Below are positions 19,733 through 27,968 of a stretch of DNA of 64,000 nucleotides, one piece after another. Both the position numbers and the translations under genes were made by a program. This DNA comes from Bifidobacterium coryneforme (GTDB lineage: Bacteria; Actinomycetota; Actinomycetes; Actinomycetales; Bifidobacteriaceae). Position 1 is the first letter of the stretch. Every line of letters begins with the position of its first letter. The notes beneath the pieces are model-generated. The model saw only the letters and a program-made list of their open reading frames with translations. It was not told the DNA's origin and did no database searches. Location: the NCBI RefSeq assembly GCF_000737865.1, contig NZ_CP007287.1:35982-99981 (forward strand), given 5' to 3'.

Positions 19733-20831
19733 CGATTATGGCCTGCTCAGCTAATTGGGTTCGAGTTTTCAGGGCATTTGCATCTGTAATTGATCCACTA
19801 GTCGCTGAAATAAATTCTTCGGCGTCAAAGAGTTTGGCGAACTCTGCGCGTGCATTTTTCTTATAGTGCCTATTGGAGAGGCGCATGTCGTCATCGCTTA
19901 TGATCACCGCGTCGAATACAGCGGCATTAAAGCGCGATGCAAATTCTCGTTTTGAGCCAGAAGGATTCTTCTTCGCAAATGCATCTTCACCTAGGTTCTC
20001 TTTTATGCGATGCATTGCGGATGTAAACTGCACTCGAAAGCTGCTTATTTCCTTTTCGTCGGCATATTGATGCTTCTTCATGAAATTCGAAAGGAAATTC
20101 GACATCAGGGGGGTGTAATCACGATAACGCCCGTTCGTAAGTGCAAAAAAGCGCAGGATGAATTCGATATCGTCCATCTTGCTGATCCTTTTTTGCGAGA
20201 AATGCGTCAGTCCAATAAACGTAGGATCCTTGGCTAGCTCTTGTAGCAGTTTATTAAATGGGCCACCATATGTTGAATTCCTCAATTCTTGAGAAGTAAG
20301 TTGCACAGAACCCGTGTTCAATCTTTCGAATACATCGAATTTAACTGTTTCGTCAACAGTTGAATCGATACGTAAGCAGTTTATTGTCCGATCCCTAATT
20401 CGTCGTTTCAGGAAATCGGGTAGCTGGCTAAATTTCCGGCCATTTAGTTCTAAAATAATCCCTAAATCAGTAAGAGCAAATTTATCCTCAAAATAGTTCT
20501 TGATCGATGTCAATCTCTGCTGGCCATCGATAACTGAGTAATATCCATCTCCCGCGGTTTCATCAGAATCAATATCTACGTCATTCGACAAGTAAATAAA
20601 AGGAATGGGAATATTAAGTATCAGGCTCTCAATTAGTCTTGACGACTTCCCTTCGTCCCAACGGTATTTACGCTGATATTCAGGGTTTAGTTTAATTTTG
20701 TTGTCATCTATTTGCTTTATAAGCGTATTTATATCGTAGTTGACCTGTTGGGTTCGAATAGTATGCTCTTTCGTTAATTGCTTTAACTTATCGATGTTTG
20801 TGCTTTGAAACATAGATCTAGCATATAACAC
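19722..20831 (-). CDS. DUF262 (GmrSD N-terminal-like) protein
   Basis: 369 residues. The DUF262 hallmark D-G-Q-Q-R is at about residues 102-106, preceded by PEYQRKYRW and followed by a second family motif FERLNTG near 170. DUF262 is a ParB/Srx-like fold used in GmrSD, BrxU and SspE, where the DGQQR motif is linked to nucleotide binding or hydrolysis. The C-terminal DUF1524 HNH nuclease of GmrSD is missing: the last 150 residues are helical without an H-N-H pattern. The effector is thus probably the HEPN protein encoded next. Start at 20831 is supported by AGGAA about 10 bases upstream; ATG at 20813 is an alternative. AT-rich, likely acquired. Confidence 0.85.
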   Translation of the reverse strand: MLYARSMFQSTNIDKLKQLTKEHTIRTQQVNYDINTLIKQIDDNKIKLNPEYQRKYRWDEGKSSRLIESLILNIPIPFIYLSNDVDIDSDETAGDGYYSVIDGQQRLTSIKNYFEDKFALTDLGIILELNGRKFSQLPDFLKRRIRDRTINCLRIDSTVDETVKFDVFERLNTGSVQLTSQELRNSTYGGPFNKLLQELAKDPTFIGLTHFSQKRISKMDDIEFILRFFALTNGRYRDYTPLMSNFLSNFMKKHQYADEKEISSFRVQFTSAMHRIKENLGEDAFAKKNPSGSKREFASRFNAAVFDAVIISDDDMRLSNRHYKKNARAEFAKLFDAEEFISATSGSITDANALKTRTQLAEQAIIDEQ

Positions 20832-21083
20832 TGTTTCCTATATGATGTGTAACGATTATTTCTTTAATTTACAGACTACGTTGGCGCGAATTGTCACGTA
20901 AGTTTATATATAGATTCGAGAAAGTGTATATGCTGTTGGTGAAGGCGCTTAAACGAACTGGATGCGTTCTAGATGTGTCGGTTAACCTAACCACAGGTGT
21001 CAAGGAGAATCTGCCGTCGAGGCTTCTTTCATAGGCATTACTTGTTTATGTTTATCCGTCGCCTGTTTTAGTTAGCGAGAGTT

Positions 21084-21494
21084 TTATAACTGTCCTGACG
21101 CGATACTCACGATTAACTGTAAAGACCTGACAACCCGATTGATTGCCTCTTTGATTCCTGCGCCGGGGCGCTTCAGCTTGATTTGCACCCTCGGCAGGCC
21201 GTCGATGAGAATCGTCATATCGTAACTGTTCCTATAGACGGCATTGCCCTTGTGCGTCTTGTCCATCGTTGCCTGATAGATGTTTCGGTAGATGTCGGAG
21301 CTGAAGAAATCCAGATACACGGTCTTACCGTTATTCGGCGTTGGCACGTACTTATCGCGGATGATTTTCTCGGACTCGTAAACGCTATGGTTGTTGACAT
21401 GAATCATCACACGTCTGTACTCAGCATCTGAGAACGTTGCCTTGCTCTTCGCTTCAGCCGGGTTCTCGGCATCGTATTCGGAGGCGTGCGTCGT
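21084..21494 (-). pseudogene. type I restriction subunit R (HsdR) N-terminal remnant
   Basis: The frame from 21494 to the stop at 21084 encodes the start of an HsdR subunit: a segment with FSDAEYRRVMIHVNNHSVYE, then TVYLDFFSSD, and the nuclease-domain motifs Y-D-M-T-I-L-I-D-G-L-P and Q-I-K-L-K-R-P-G. In active HsdR these are the PD-(D/E)xK region. After EAIN the sequence departs from the family and stops at about residue 137. The remaining part of the roughly 1000-residue enzyme, and hsdM and hsdS, are absent nearby. No start codon precedes the coding-like part: the codon before it is TAG (21495-21497). I read it as a decayed fragment. Confidence 0.75.
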
Positions 21495-21689
21495 CTATTC
21501 GCTTTCTTCCTGTTTACCATTCGTGGTTCTAGCGAACGCTTTGGTTTCCTTGCGGTCGTGCTTCTGGCGTCGGCTTCGAGCACGTTGAGCATAGCCATCA
21601 TATCTTGCTTCTTGGCCGTATGCAGCCTCCTTTTTACTTCCTTGCAATAGATACTCACTATCTAACAAATAACTAATGAGTATCTCATC
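21495..21689 (-). pseudogene. unidentified gene tail preceding the HsdR remnant
   Basis: A 64-codon open frame ends at TAG 21495-21497 in the same frame as the HsdR remnant. It reads as plausible protein (for example EAAYGQEARYDGYAQRARSR and KQEESE at the end), but it lacks a clear start. I do not recognise the family. A single-base change can explain the junction: ATAGACGACG here, against ATGACGACG, would give a normal 4-base stop/start overlap between this gene and hsdR. That is inference. Confidence 0.35.
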
Positions 21690-21697
21690 TCAGTCTT

Positions 21698-22014
21698 GTT
21701 CTACTTCAGCTTTACCCGTCCGAACGGCATACCGGCGGGCGTTCTCACCTTGGCGCACATCGCGCGAACGTCTTGGCCGCGGGGCCACGGCCGTCCACGG
21801 AGATGGCGGAGCGCTTGAGTCTTGTGCCTGCGGTTGCCGCGGGCTCCGGCAGTAGACGATGTTGCGCGTCCAAGGGCTGGAAATAGCTTAAACGATAATA
21901 CGGGCTTTCTAGTCCATAAAAGCGGAAAAGGAGTGCCTACATTGCGCTCTCTAAATCGATAAATAAGTCCAAGCTCGTTCCTGAAGAAGATCAGTCCGAC
22001 GCTTCATATTTTTG
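21698..22014. other. decayed DNA between restriction remnant and tRNA-Ala
   Basis: About 320 bases without an intact gene. On the minus strand there are protein-like pieces in two frames: one at about 21761-21935 (containing ESPYYRLSYFQPLDAQHR), and one at 21701-21760 starting ATG and ending FGRVKLK. A frameshift between them could join them into one lost gene. I recognise neither piece. The stretch looks like a gene graveyard next to a tRNA. Confidence 0.35.
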
Positions 22015-22087
22015 TGGAGCTAGCCGGGTTCGAACCGGCGACCCTCTGCTTGCAAAGCAGATGCGCTACCAGCTGCGCCATAGCCCC
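22015..22087 (-). tRNA. tRNA-Ala (anticodon TGC)
   Basis: A complete cloverleaf reads from 22087 to 22015: acceptor GGGGCTA pairs with TAGCTCC, D-arm GCGCAGCTGGTAGCGC, anticodon loop TTTGCAA with anticodon TGC, T-arm GCCGGTTCGAACCCGGC, discriminator A at 22015. CCA is not encoded. It lies 34 bases downstream of tRNA-Ile on the same strand and borders the AT-rich island. Confidence 0.95.
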
Positions 22088-22121
22088 GTGATTGGAATGA
22101 ACTTCAAAAAGCAGAAGTGCG

Positions 22122-22195
22122 TGGGCCTGGGAGGACTTGAACCTCCGACCTCATCCTTATCAGGGATGCGCTCTAACCAGCTGAGCTACAGGCCC
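22122..22195 (-). tRNA. tRNA-Ile (anticodon GAT)
   Basis: A complete cloverleaf reads from 22195 to 22122: acceptor GGGCCTG pairs with CAGGCCC, D-arm AGCTCAGCTGGTTAGAGC, anticodon loop CTGATAA with anticodon GAT, T-arm GGAGGTTCAAGTCCTCC, discriminator A. CCA is not encoded. The pair Ile-Ala is in the same order as in many 16S-23S spacers, but here it stands alone. Confidence 0.95.
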
Positions 22196-22339
22196 ATTCC
22201 ATGTGACTCCGGAGAATCACACAAATGATTAGCATACCATGTGGGCAGAGTAAGTCAATTCGCGTCGCGTCGTGAGTTGCAAGATTACAAGCTACATCGC
22301 GGGGGTGGTGAAGAATGCAGGTATGACGGAGATTCGTAT

Positions 22340-23017
22340 ATGACCAAGACAATTGGTGGCGGCAGACGGGGCCGGGGTGCCGGATCGACGGTCAAGCGCC
22401 GCCTGCTTGAGTTGGATGGTGAAGAGGTCCTGGTCATCAGCAAGCGAATCAAGAACGTCTACCTGCGGGTGAAACCGCCTGAAGGAGGGCTTGAAGTCAC
22501 GGCTCCGGTCGGTCTCTCGGATAAGCAGCTTGAGGAGTTCGTCCGGGCCAGGAGGGTTTGGATTGGCCGGACCCGAGGGCGTATCAGTAACTCCATTTCG
22601 GAGATTGCGAGTGATTCCAACGATTCTGCCGATGACCGAAAAGCAGATGGTGAGAGCAGATGCGGGGATGAACCGCAGGAGAAGGACCGATCCGAGGATA
22701 GGGCCAGGCGAATCATCGAAGAGCGGCTGCCTCGGTTGGTTGAAACCTGGGTGCCGGTCGTCGGTAAGCGCCCCACGGCCATTACTCTGCGCCACATGAA
22801 GACCCGCTGGGGGTCCTGTACTCCTTCCACGGGCCGGATTCGGCTCAATACTGAGCTGGCCTGGCTGGATCCTGAACTTCTGGAGTATGTGCTCGTTCAC
22901 GAGCTGACCCACCTGCATGCCCATGGACATGGCCCCCTGTTCCAGGAGCTGATGACCAGGTACATGCCGGATTGGCGACAACGCAGAAAGCAACTCAACC
23001 AGTACGTGGTTATCTGA
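22340..23017 (+). CDS. YgjP-like (M48/SprT-related) metal-dependent hydrolase
   Basis: About 225 residues. The C-terminal half carries the zinc-peptidase motif H-E-L-T-H followed by HAHGHG (HExxH plus a third histidine), preceded by the family motif TRWGSCT. This is the YgjP/DUF45 family of predicted cytoplasmic zinc hydrolases, whose substrates are not well established. The middle (about 85-125) is a Ser/Asp/Lys-rich insertion. The start is ATG at 22340 with GGAG about 8 bases upstream; the frame is open from 22241, but the extra residues look non-coding. Single gene, transcribed away from the tRNAs. Confidence 0.87.
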   Translation: MTKTIGGGRRGRGAGSTVKRRLLELDGEEVLVISKRIKNVYLRVKPPEGGLEVTAPVGLSDKQLEEFVRARRVWIGRTRGRISNSISEIASDSNDSADDRKADGESRCGDEPQEKDRSEDRARRIIEERLPRLVETWVPVVGKRPTAITLRHMKTRWGSCTPSTGRIRLNTELAWLDPELLEYVLVHELTHLHAHGHGPLFQELMTRYMPDWRQRRKQLNQYVVI

Positions 23018-23190
23018 ATATCCCAGGCCTGTATTCTACGGCGGCTCGGATTACGCCGGGGACCGCACAGAGATGAATGAACGACTGGCTGATATCCGAC
23101 CACATCGGGGTGGGAATGCGCTTGGGTGCTTGTTTCCGCGCTAGCGTGGGTGGTGAGCGCTGTTCAAGGACGGCAGATGAAGGAGCGATG

Positions 23191-23958
23191 ATGACGGATT
23201 CAACGAATACGATCAAGCGGGCAGTGGTCACCGGTGCATCAAGTGGCATCGGGCAGGCCAGTGTCAGGGCCCTGGTGGGTAAGGGTTGGCAGGTGGTGGG
23301 TCTGGCCCGCCGCGAGGAGAACCTGCGGGACCTGGCCAAGGAGCTGGGCGAGGGATTCACCTATCAGGTCTGTGATGTGACCGACGAGGATTCAACACGG
23401 AATGCCGTGGATGCCGTGCTGTCGGAAGGTCCGGTCAAGGCCCTGGTCAACTGTGCGGGGGCAGCCTTCGGCAAGGATGCCGTGGCCACCTCGAACCTGG
23501 ACGATTGGCGGGGCATGTATGAGCTCAACGTCTTGGGTACGTTGAGGGTCATCCAGAAGTTCCTGCCGGCCCTAAAGGAGTCCGAGGGTACGGTCCTGGT
23601 TGTTTCATCGACCGCCGGTATCGAACCCTACGAGGGTGGTGGCGGATACTGCGCTTCCAAGGCAGCGGAACGGGTCATGGCCCGTATTCTGCGTCTGGAA
23701 TTGGTCGGTGAGCCGGTTCGGGTGGTTGATATCGCACCTGGCTTGGTCCATACCGATGAGTTCTCCCTGAAACGGTTCGGTGGCGATTCCTCCAAGGCCG
23801 ATGCCGTTTATGCCGGGGTGCCGGATCCCTTGACCGCCGATGATGTCGCCGGATGTGTTTCCTGGGCTCTGGAGCAGCCCGATACGGTTGATGTCGACCA
23901 GATTGTGGTTCGTCCTCGTGCCGAGGGTTCCTACACCAAGCTCTATCGCAAGGGCTGA
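23191..23958 (+). CDS. short-chain dehydrogenase/reductase (YdfG-like)
   Basis: About 255 residues with the classical SDR pattern: TGASSGIG nucleotide loop near residue 10, NCAGA in place of NNAG, catalytic Ser (VVSSTAG) and Y-C-A-S-K (YxxxK). The stretch PGLVHTDEFSLKRFGGD resembles YdfG-type NADP-dependent 3-hydroxy acid dehydrogenases, which oxidise serine or 3-hydroxypropionate-like substrates; the true substrate is not provable here. Two ATGs follow each other at 23188 and 23191. AGGAG upstream fits the second better. Confidence 0.88.
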   Translation: MTDSTNTIKRAVVTGASSGIGQASVRALVGKGWQVVGLARREENLRDLAKELGEGFTYQVCDVTDEDSTRNAVDAVLSEGPVKALVNCAGAAFGKDAVATSNLDDWRGMYELNVLGTLRVIQKFLPALKESEGTVLVVSSTAGIEPYEGGGGYCASKAAERVMARILRLELVGEPVRVVDIAPGLVHTDEFSLKRFGGDSSKADAVYAGVPDPLTADDVAGCVSWALEQPDTVDVDQIVVRPRAEGSYTKLYRKG

Positions 23959-23973
23959 TGGCTCGCAATAAAA

Positions 23974-24008
23974 AGCGGGCTGATTGGCGTTTTACCAATC
24001 ATCCCGCT
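23974..24008 (-). terminator. shared terminator between SDR gene and dps
   Basis: The arms AGCGGGCTGATTGG (23974-23987) and CCAATCATCCCGCT (23995-24008) pair along 14 positions with one mismatch and enclose a 7-base loop. On the minus strand the stem is followed by TTTTT, making a good intrinsic terminator for the leftward dps gene. It probably also ends the rightward SDR transcript. Confidence 0.8.
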
Positions 24009-24090
24009 CTCCGTGCTACCTGCCGGACTGTCGCCAATCATCGATTGACGGAACAACCGGCTTGGAACAGCCGAGGTGATTCCGGAGGAA

Positions 24091-24570
24091 TCAGAACAGG
24101 TGGCTCCTCATGAACCACTGGAAGTGCTCCAGCTCCTGGACGTGGTCCTGGAGGATGTTGGAGCTGATGACATCCAGGTCATCCAGCTTGCTGATGGCCT
24201 CGCGGTCCAGCTTGATGAAGGTGGTGTAGTACTTGTCGAGTGCCTTCAGATAGTCCAGGGCATCCTGGCGACCGGTCAGCTCAAGGCCCTCCCAGTTGCG
24301 GTTCTTCACGATGTCGTCTGGGCGTCCGGCGGGTGAGCCACCCAGGGTGGCGATGCGCTCGGCGGTCTCGTCGGCCATGTTCAGAACCGAGTCGACCTCG
24401 GGGTCCATCATCTCGTGGATGCCGATGAACTCCTTGCCTTTCATGTTCCAGTGGGCATGCTTGAGAACCAGGGCGGTCTCCTGCTCCTGGCTCAGGCGCT
24501 CCTGGAGGATTGCGATGACCTTCTCACTGGTGGCTTCGTCCAGCCCCGGTACGGTAAAGTTCAGTGCCAT
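24091..24570 (-). CDS. dps: Dps-family DNA-protection ferritin-like protein
   Basis: 159 residues, the usual Dps length. The pattern HAHWNMKG with a following H-E-M-M-D-P-E-V-D and A-D-E-T-A-E-R is the inter-subunit ferroxidase centre of Dps dodecamers, which oxidise Fe(II) with hydrogen peroxide and store it, preventing hydroxyl radical formation. The C-terminus (QWFMRSHLF) is typical. The ribosome-binding site AAGGAG lies just before ATG at 24570. A stand-alone gene with a strong terminator, near ahpC and the AhpF-like reductase, consistent with peroxide defence. Confidence 0.93.
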   Translation of the reverse strand: MALNFTVPGLDEATSEKVIAILQERLSQEQETALVLKHAHWNMKGKEFIGIHEMMDPEVDSVLNMADETAERIATLGGSPAGRPDDIVKNRNWEGLELTGRQDALDYLKALDKYYTTFIKLDREAISKLDDLDVISSNILQDHVQELEHFQWFMRSHLF

Positions 24571-24745
24571 AATCTCTCCTTCGTTCGTCGGCGTATCGTC
24601 AGCGATTCCATTCGGCCGGTTTCCAAACCGACCCTTACTTCAACCCTAGCCATGGATACCTGCGAGTATGGGGATTTCCCGGGAGATTAGTGTGATTATT
24701 CAGACCTTCTGGGGCACATGTCCCTCTCGACGAGGAGGGCCGGCG

Positions 24746-26122
24746 CTATTCCTTGTCTCCATCAGAAGTATCGGAGTTCGCTGCCTCCGACTTACTGCCA
24801 TCGTCATCCTCGGAGCCGTCGCTTGGGAGCGCTTCGCGGTGTCTGACCTCGATGGTCTCGATACGCCGCCCATCAACCCTGGTAACGACCATGTCGTACC
24901 CGTCGTCGGAGTGGACCACATCGCCCACCCTGCCCATCCGCCCGGTCTGGGCCAGGAAGTACCCGGCCAGGGTTTCGTAGGGCCCGTCTTCCAGTTCTAT
25001 TCCGGTCAGGTCAGCGAAGTCCTCGATGGTCATGCCGCCATCCACCTTGGCCACCCCGTTCACGAAGGCGGAGGCTCCCGACTGGGCCGACCCCTTCTCT
25101 TCGGGCAGGTCGTACTCATCGCGGATATCACCCACGAGCTCCTCGGTCATATCCTCCAGTGTCACGATGCCATCGGTGCCGCCATACTCGTCGATGACCA
25201 CGGCCAGGTGGATTCCCTTCTTGCGCAGGCGTTCCAGGCTGGGAAGGAGCTTGGAGGTTCCGGGCAGGGAGATGCCGGGCCTGGTTACATCAGCCACGGT
25301 CCGGGCGCGCCGGTTGCGCACATCGAGGAGATCGCGCACATGGACGAATCCAAGAACATCATCGAAGTCACGGCCGGTCACCGGGTAGCGTGAGTAAGGC
25401 TCGTTGTGGACGAAGTCGGCCGCCTCCTTCAGGGGCATATCGCCCGAGATGAAGACCACGTCGGCCCTGGGGCGCATGACCTCGGCCACACTGGTCTCCG
25501 AGGCGTCGAAGACATCGCCCAGAATCATCCGCTCATCCTTGCTCAGGTTGGTGTTGGAGGAGACCAGGACGCGCAGCTCATCGTCGCTGACCTGGGTGTC
25601 GGTCTGCTGGGGGTCGAAACCGAGGATACGCACGATGCCGTTGGTGTTCTTGGCAATCAGCCAAATAAGCGGTTTGCAGATGGTCGAGAACATGTCGATG
25701 GCCGGTACCACCGCCCGGGCTATTTTCTCCGTGCGCTGCATGGCGATGCGCTTGGGCACCAGCTCAGAGATGACGATGGAGCAGTAGGAGATGATCAGGG
25801 TCAATACGATGGTGGTCAGGGTCGAGGCCAGTCCGGCATGGACGCCCCAGCCGGTCACCACCGGAACCACGTAGGGCGCTATCGATGAGGCGCCGAAGGA
25901 GGCCGAGAGGAATCCGGACAAGGTCACGCCTATCTGGACGGACGAAAGGAAGGTGTTGGGATCGCGGGCGATTCGGGCCACCCTGGCGCCGCGGGCATCC
26001 TGCTGTTCCATCTGTTCCAGCTGCGATCCGCGCAGGGAGACCAATGCCAGCTCGGTTCCCGAGAAGACGGACCCGATCAGGAGGAAGACGAAGATAAGCA
26101 GGATGTTGAGCCATAATGACAT
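24746..26122 (-). CDS. hemolysin-family CNNM/CorC membrane protein
   Basis: 458 residues. The N-terminal DUF21/CNNM domain has about four membrane segments (1-30, 60-85, 95-125, 135-160), followed by two CBS domains (about 205-330, with VVIDEYGGTDGIVTLEDMTE) and a C-terminal CorC_HlyC domain (about 345-425, containing GYFLAQTGRMGRVGD). The last 30 residues are acidic. Relatives include magnesium transporters and MpfA-type magnesium exporters; 'hemolysin' is a historical label. The role in magnesium or divalent-cation homeostasis is inferred from the family. No operon partner is visible. Confidence 0.9.
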   Translation of the reverse strand: MSLWLNILLIFVFLLIGSVFSGTELALVSLRGSQLEQMEQQDARGARVARIARDPNTFLSSVQIGVTLSGFLSASFGASSIAPYVVPVVTGWGVHAGLASTLTTIVLTLIISYCSIVISELVPKRIAMQRTEKIARAVVPAIDMFSTICKPLIWLIAKNTNGIVRILGFDPQQTDTQVSDDELRVLVSSNTNLSKDERMILGDVFDASETSVAEVMRPRADVVFISGDMPLKEAADFVHNEPYSRYPVTGRDFDDVLGFVHVRDLLDVRNRRARTVADVTRPGISLPGTSKLLPSLERLRKKGIHLAVVIDEYGGTDGIVTLEDMTEELVGDIRDEYDLPEEKGSAQSGASAFVNGVAKVDGGMTIEDFADLTGIELEDGPYETLAGYFLAQTGRMGRVGDVVHSDDGYDMVVTRVDGRRIETIEVRHREALPSDGSEDDDGSKSEAANSDTSDGDKE

Positions 26123-26296
26123 GCCTCCAATGTACGTTATGGTCTTCTCTATCCGGGGTATCCAGTGCCATAGAGGTCAAACCGGCTGGCGCCGCCCACG
26201 GGGTTCCGGCTGGTGCGAGTGGCAGGGTGCCTGCTCGGCCGGATGGTGGGTCCGAGGGGATCCCCAACCTTGGGCAGGCGGGACTCCGTGGATTGG

Positions 26297-26977
26297 TCAG
26301 AAGGAGAGAACCTGAACCTTGCCGCTGGTCAGACTGTAGCGGGCCCCCACCATCATGATCCGTCCCTCGGCAACGGCCTGGCGGATGACCTCGGACCTGT
26401 CGACCAGGACCTCGATGGTCCGGGCTATATGCACCGATTCGTATTCGTCAGTGGTCTCCAGGCCGGCCTCCTGAGCCGCCAGAATCGAAGTGCCCACCTG
26501 GTTGACGATTGGTGAGGGGCTGTCGTGGACGAAGGTCTCATCCAGGGCCTCGTCTCCGGGTTCGATTCGGGTCCTTCCTGTTTCCGAACGGTGGTCTTCG
26601 ATGGCCCGCAGGCAGGCGGTCACGGCTCCGCAGTGCTCATGCCCCATCACCACCAGAAGCGAGATCTTCAACTCGGTAATGGCGAATTCCAGGGATGCCA
26701 GAACCGATGGGTCCAAGGTCTGACCGGCCGTGCGGACCGTGAAGAGGTCACCCAGCCCCTGGTCGAAGATGATTTCAGGTGGAACCCGGGAGTCCGAACA
26801 GGAGAGAACAACAGCATCCGGAGACTGGGCATCAATCAAAGACTCCCGTGTTTCCGCGTCCTGCCAGGGGTGTTCAGCCTGCCCTTCGAAGAAGCGGCGG
26901 TTGCCGGCCAGCATCCTGCTCCAGGTCGCGTTGGCGCGGGGCTCTCCCTCTGATGCGGGCGTGCGATTTTCGCTCAT
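26297..26977 (-). CDS. beta-class carbonic anhydrase
   Basis: About 226 residues. The zinc ligands and catalytic residues of beta-carbonic anhydrases are present: Cys60 with Asp62 and Arg64 in SCSDSR, and His113 and Cys116 in GHEHCGA. The enzyme interconverts carbon dioxide and bicarbonate. The start is ATG at 26977 with AAGGAG eight bases upstream; ten further codons upstream are open but unlikely. The PEP carboxylase gene lies about 5 kb away and uses bicarbonate, so supply for anaplerosis is a likely role (inference). Single gene, divergent from ahpC. Confidence 0.93.
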   Translation of the reverse strand: MSENRTPASEGEPRANATWSRMLAGNRRFFEGQAEHPWQDAETRESLIDAQSPDAVVLSCSDSRVPPEIIFDQGLGDLFTVRTAGQTLDPSVLASLEFAITELKISLLVVMGHEHCGAVTACLRAIEDHRSETGRTRIEPGDEALDETFVHDSPSPIVNQVGTSILAAQEAGLETTDEYESVHIARTIEVLVDRSEVIRQAVAEGRIMMVGARYSLTSGKVQVLSF

Positions 26978-27111
26978 GGCGGGGACTCCTTCTGGCTGCT
27001 CTGGCATATCCCTCTATCATAGGCGGCCATCAGGGGGCTCTGTGCCGTATATCACACAGGCTGGGATGATACCCACCTTTCGGTGCCCAGTCTCGGTCGC
27101 TAGCATGGAAT

Positions 27112-27203
27112 CGGTATCCGACCCGGCCCGTCGCCTCTTGTACGAGGTTCTGAATCTTCGACAATCCGAGGGTGTTCCGGGTGGTCGGATTGACGGTATC
27201 CGA
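27112..27203 (+). promoter_or_regulatory. duplicated 10-base element upstream of ahpC
   Basis: CGGTATCCGA occurs twice in the ahpC upstream region, at 27112-27121 and 27194-27203, the second copy just before the ribosome-binding site AAAGGA. The unit is partly self-complementary (CGGTATCCG). It could be a regulator site for peroxide control, but no matching known operator comes to mind and chance is possible. Confidence 0.25.
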
Positions 27204-27226
27204 TAATTCCCCGAAAGGAACCAACC

Positions 27227-27790
27227 ATGACGCTACTGCAGCATGAAATCACCGACTTCAAGACCCAGGCCTTCCAGAGCGATGACATCCACGAGGTGAC
27301 CAAGCAGGACCTGCTGGGTCACTGGTCAGTCCTCTTCTTCTACCCCGCGGACTTCACCTTTGTCTGCCCGACCGAACTTGAGGACCTGGCCATCAAGTAC
27401 GAGGACTTCAAGAAGGCCGGCTGTGAGATCTACTCGGTCTCCTGCGACACCGAATTCGTCCACAAGGCGTGGCATGAGGCCAACGAGAAGATCGCCAAGA
27501 TCCAGTACCCGATGCTTGCCGACCCCACAGCCACCCTGGCCAAGGACCTGGATACGTACAACGAGGCCGAAGGCAAGGCAGAGCGAGGCGATTTCATCCT
27601 GTCCCCCGAAGGCAAGGTCGTGGCCTACGAGGTCATCTCCTCCAACGTGGGCCGTAACGCCGACGAGCTGCTGCGTCGCGTCCAGGCCTCGCAGTTCGTC
27701 TATGAGCACGGCGATCAGGTCTGCCCTGCCAAGTGGGAGCCGGGCGATGACACCATCGAGCCCAGCCTGGACCTGGTGGGTCAGCTCTGA
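27227..27790 (+). CDS. ahpC: alkyl hydroperoxide reductase subunit C (peroxiredoxin AhpC)
   Basis: 187 residues, the typical 2-Cys AhpC length. The peroxidatic cysteine is Cys47 in the motif D-F-T-F-V-C-P-T, and the resolving cysteine is Cys166 in D-Q-V-C-P-A-K-W. AhpC reduces hydrogen peroxide, organic peroxides and peroxynitrite and is recycled by a flavoprotein reductase; the next gene encodes an AhpF-like reductase about 180 bases downstream in the same direction. AAAGGA precedes the ATG. In catalase-poor actinobacteria such as bifidobacteria this pair is a main peroxide defence. Confidence 0.96.
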   Translation: MTLLQHEITDFKTQAFQSDDIHEVTKQDLLGHWSVLFFYPADFTFVCPTELEDLAIKYEDFKKAGCEIYSVSCDTEFVHKAWHEANEKIAKIQYPMLADPTATLAKDLDTYNEAEGKAERGDFILSPEGKVVAYEVISSNVGRNADELLRRVQASQFVYEHGDQVCPAKWEPGDDTIEPSLDLVGQL

Positions 27791-27968
27791 TTCAAGCGTC
27801 CTGAACGGACCATTCCAGTGAGCCAGGGGAACCTGCTCATCGGAGCGGCGCTGCTTGGCGGAGTGCATCCGCCTTTCCGGAGGGCCGGTTCCTCCGGTCG
27901 CCAGGTCGCCGTTGCGATTGAGGGGTTCCCCTTACTGTATGCACTTCATCGACAAGGAAATAAGGAAC

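Noticed and set aside
19722-20831. Calling the DUF262 gene a complete GmrSD type IV restriction enzyme
   Set aside because: The DUF1524 HNH nuclease half is absent; only the DUF262 part is present.
21407-21658. 83-codon open frame starting at 21658 on the minus strand
   Set aside because: Its product is an Arg/Thr/Pro-rich string; another frame over the same bases reads more like protein and is in phase with the HsdR remnant.
18351-22087. Integrated prophage or conjugative element
   Set aside because: No integrase, structural, relaxase or replication gene was seen and no repeated tRNA end was found; only small cargo genes and debris are present.
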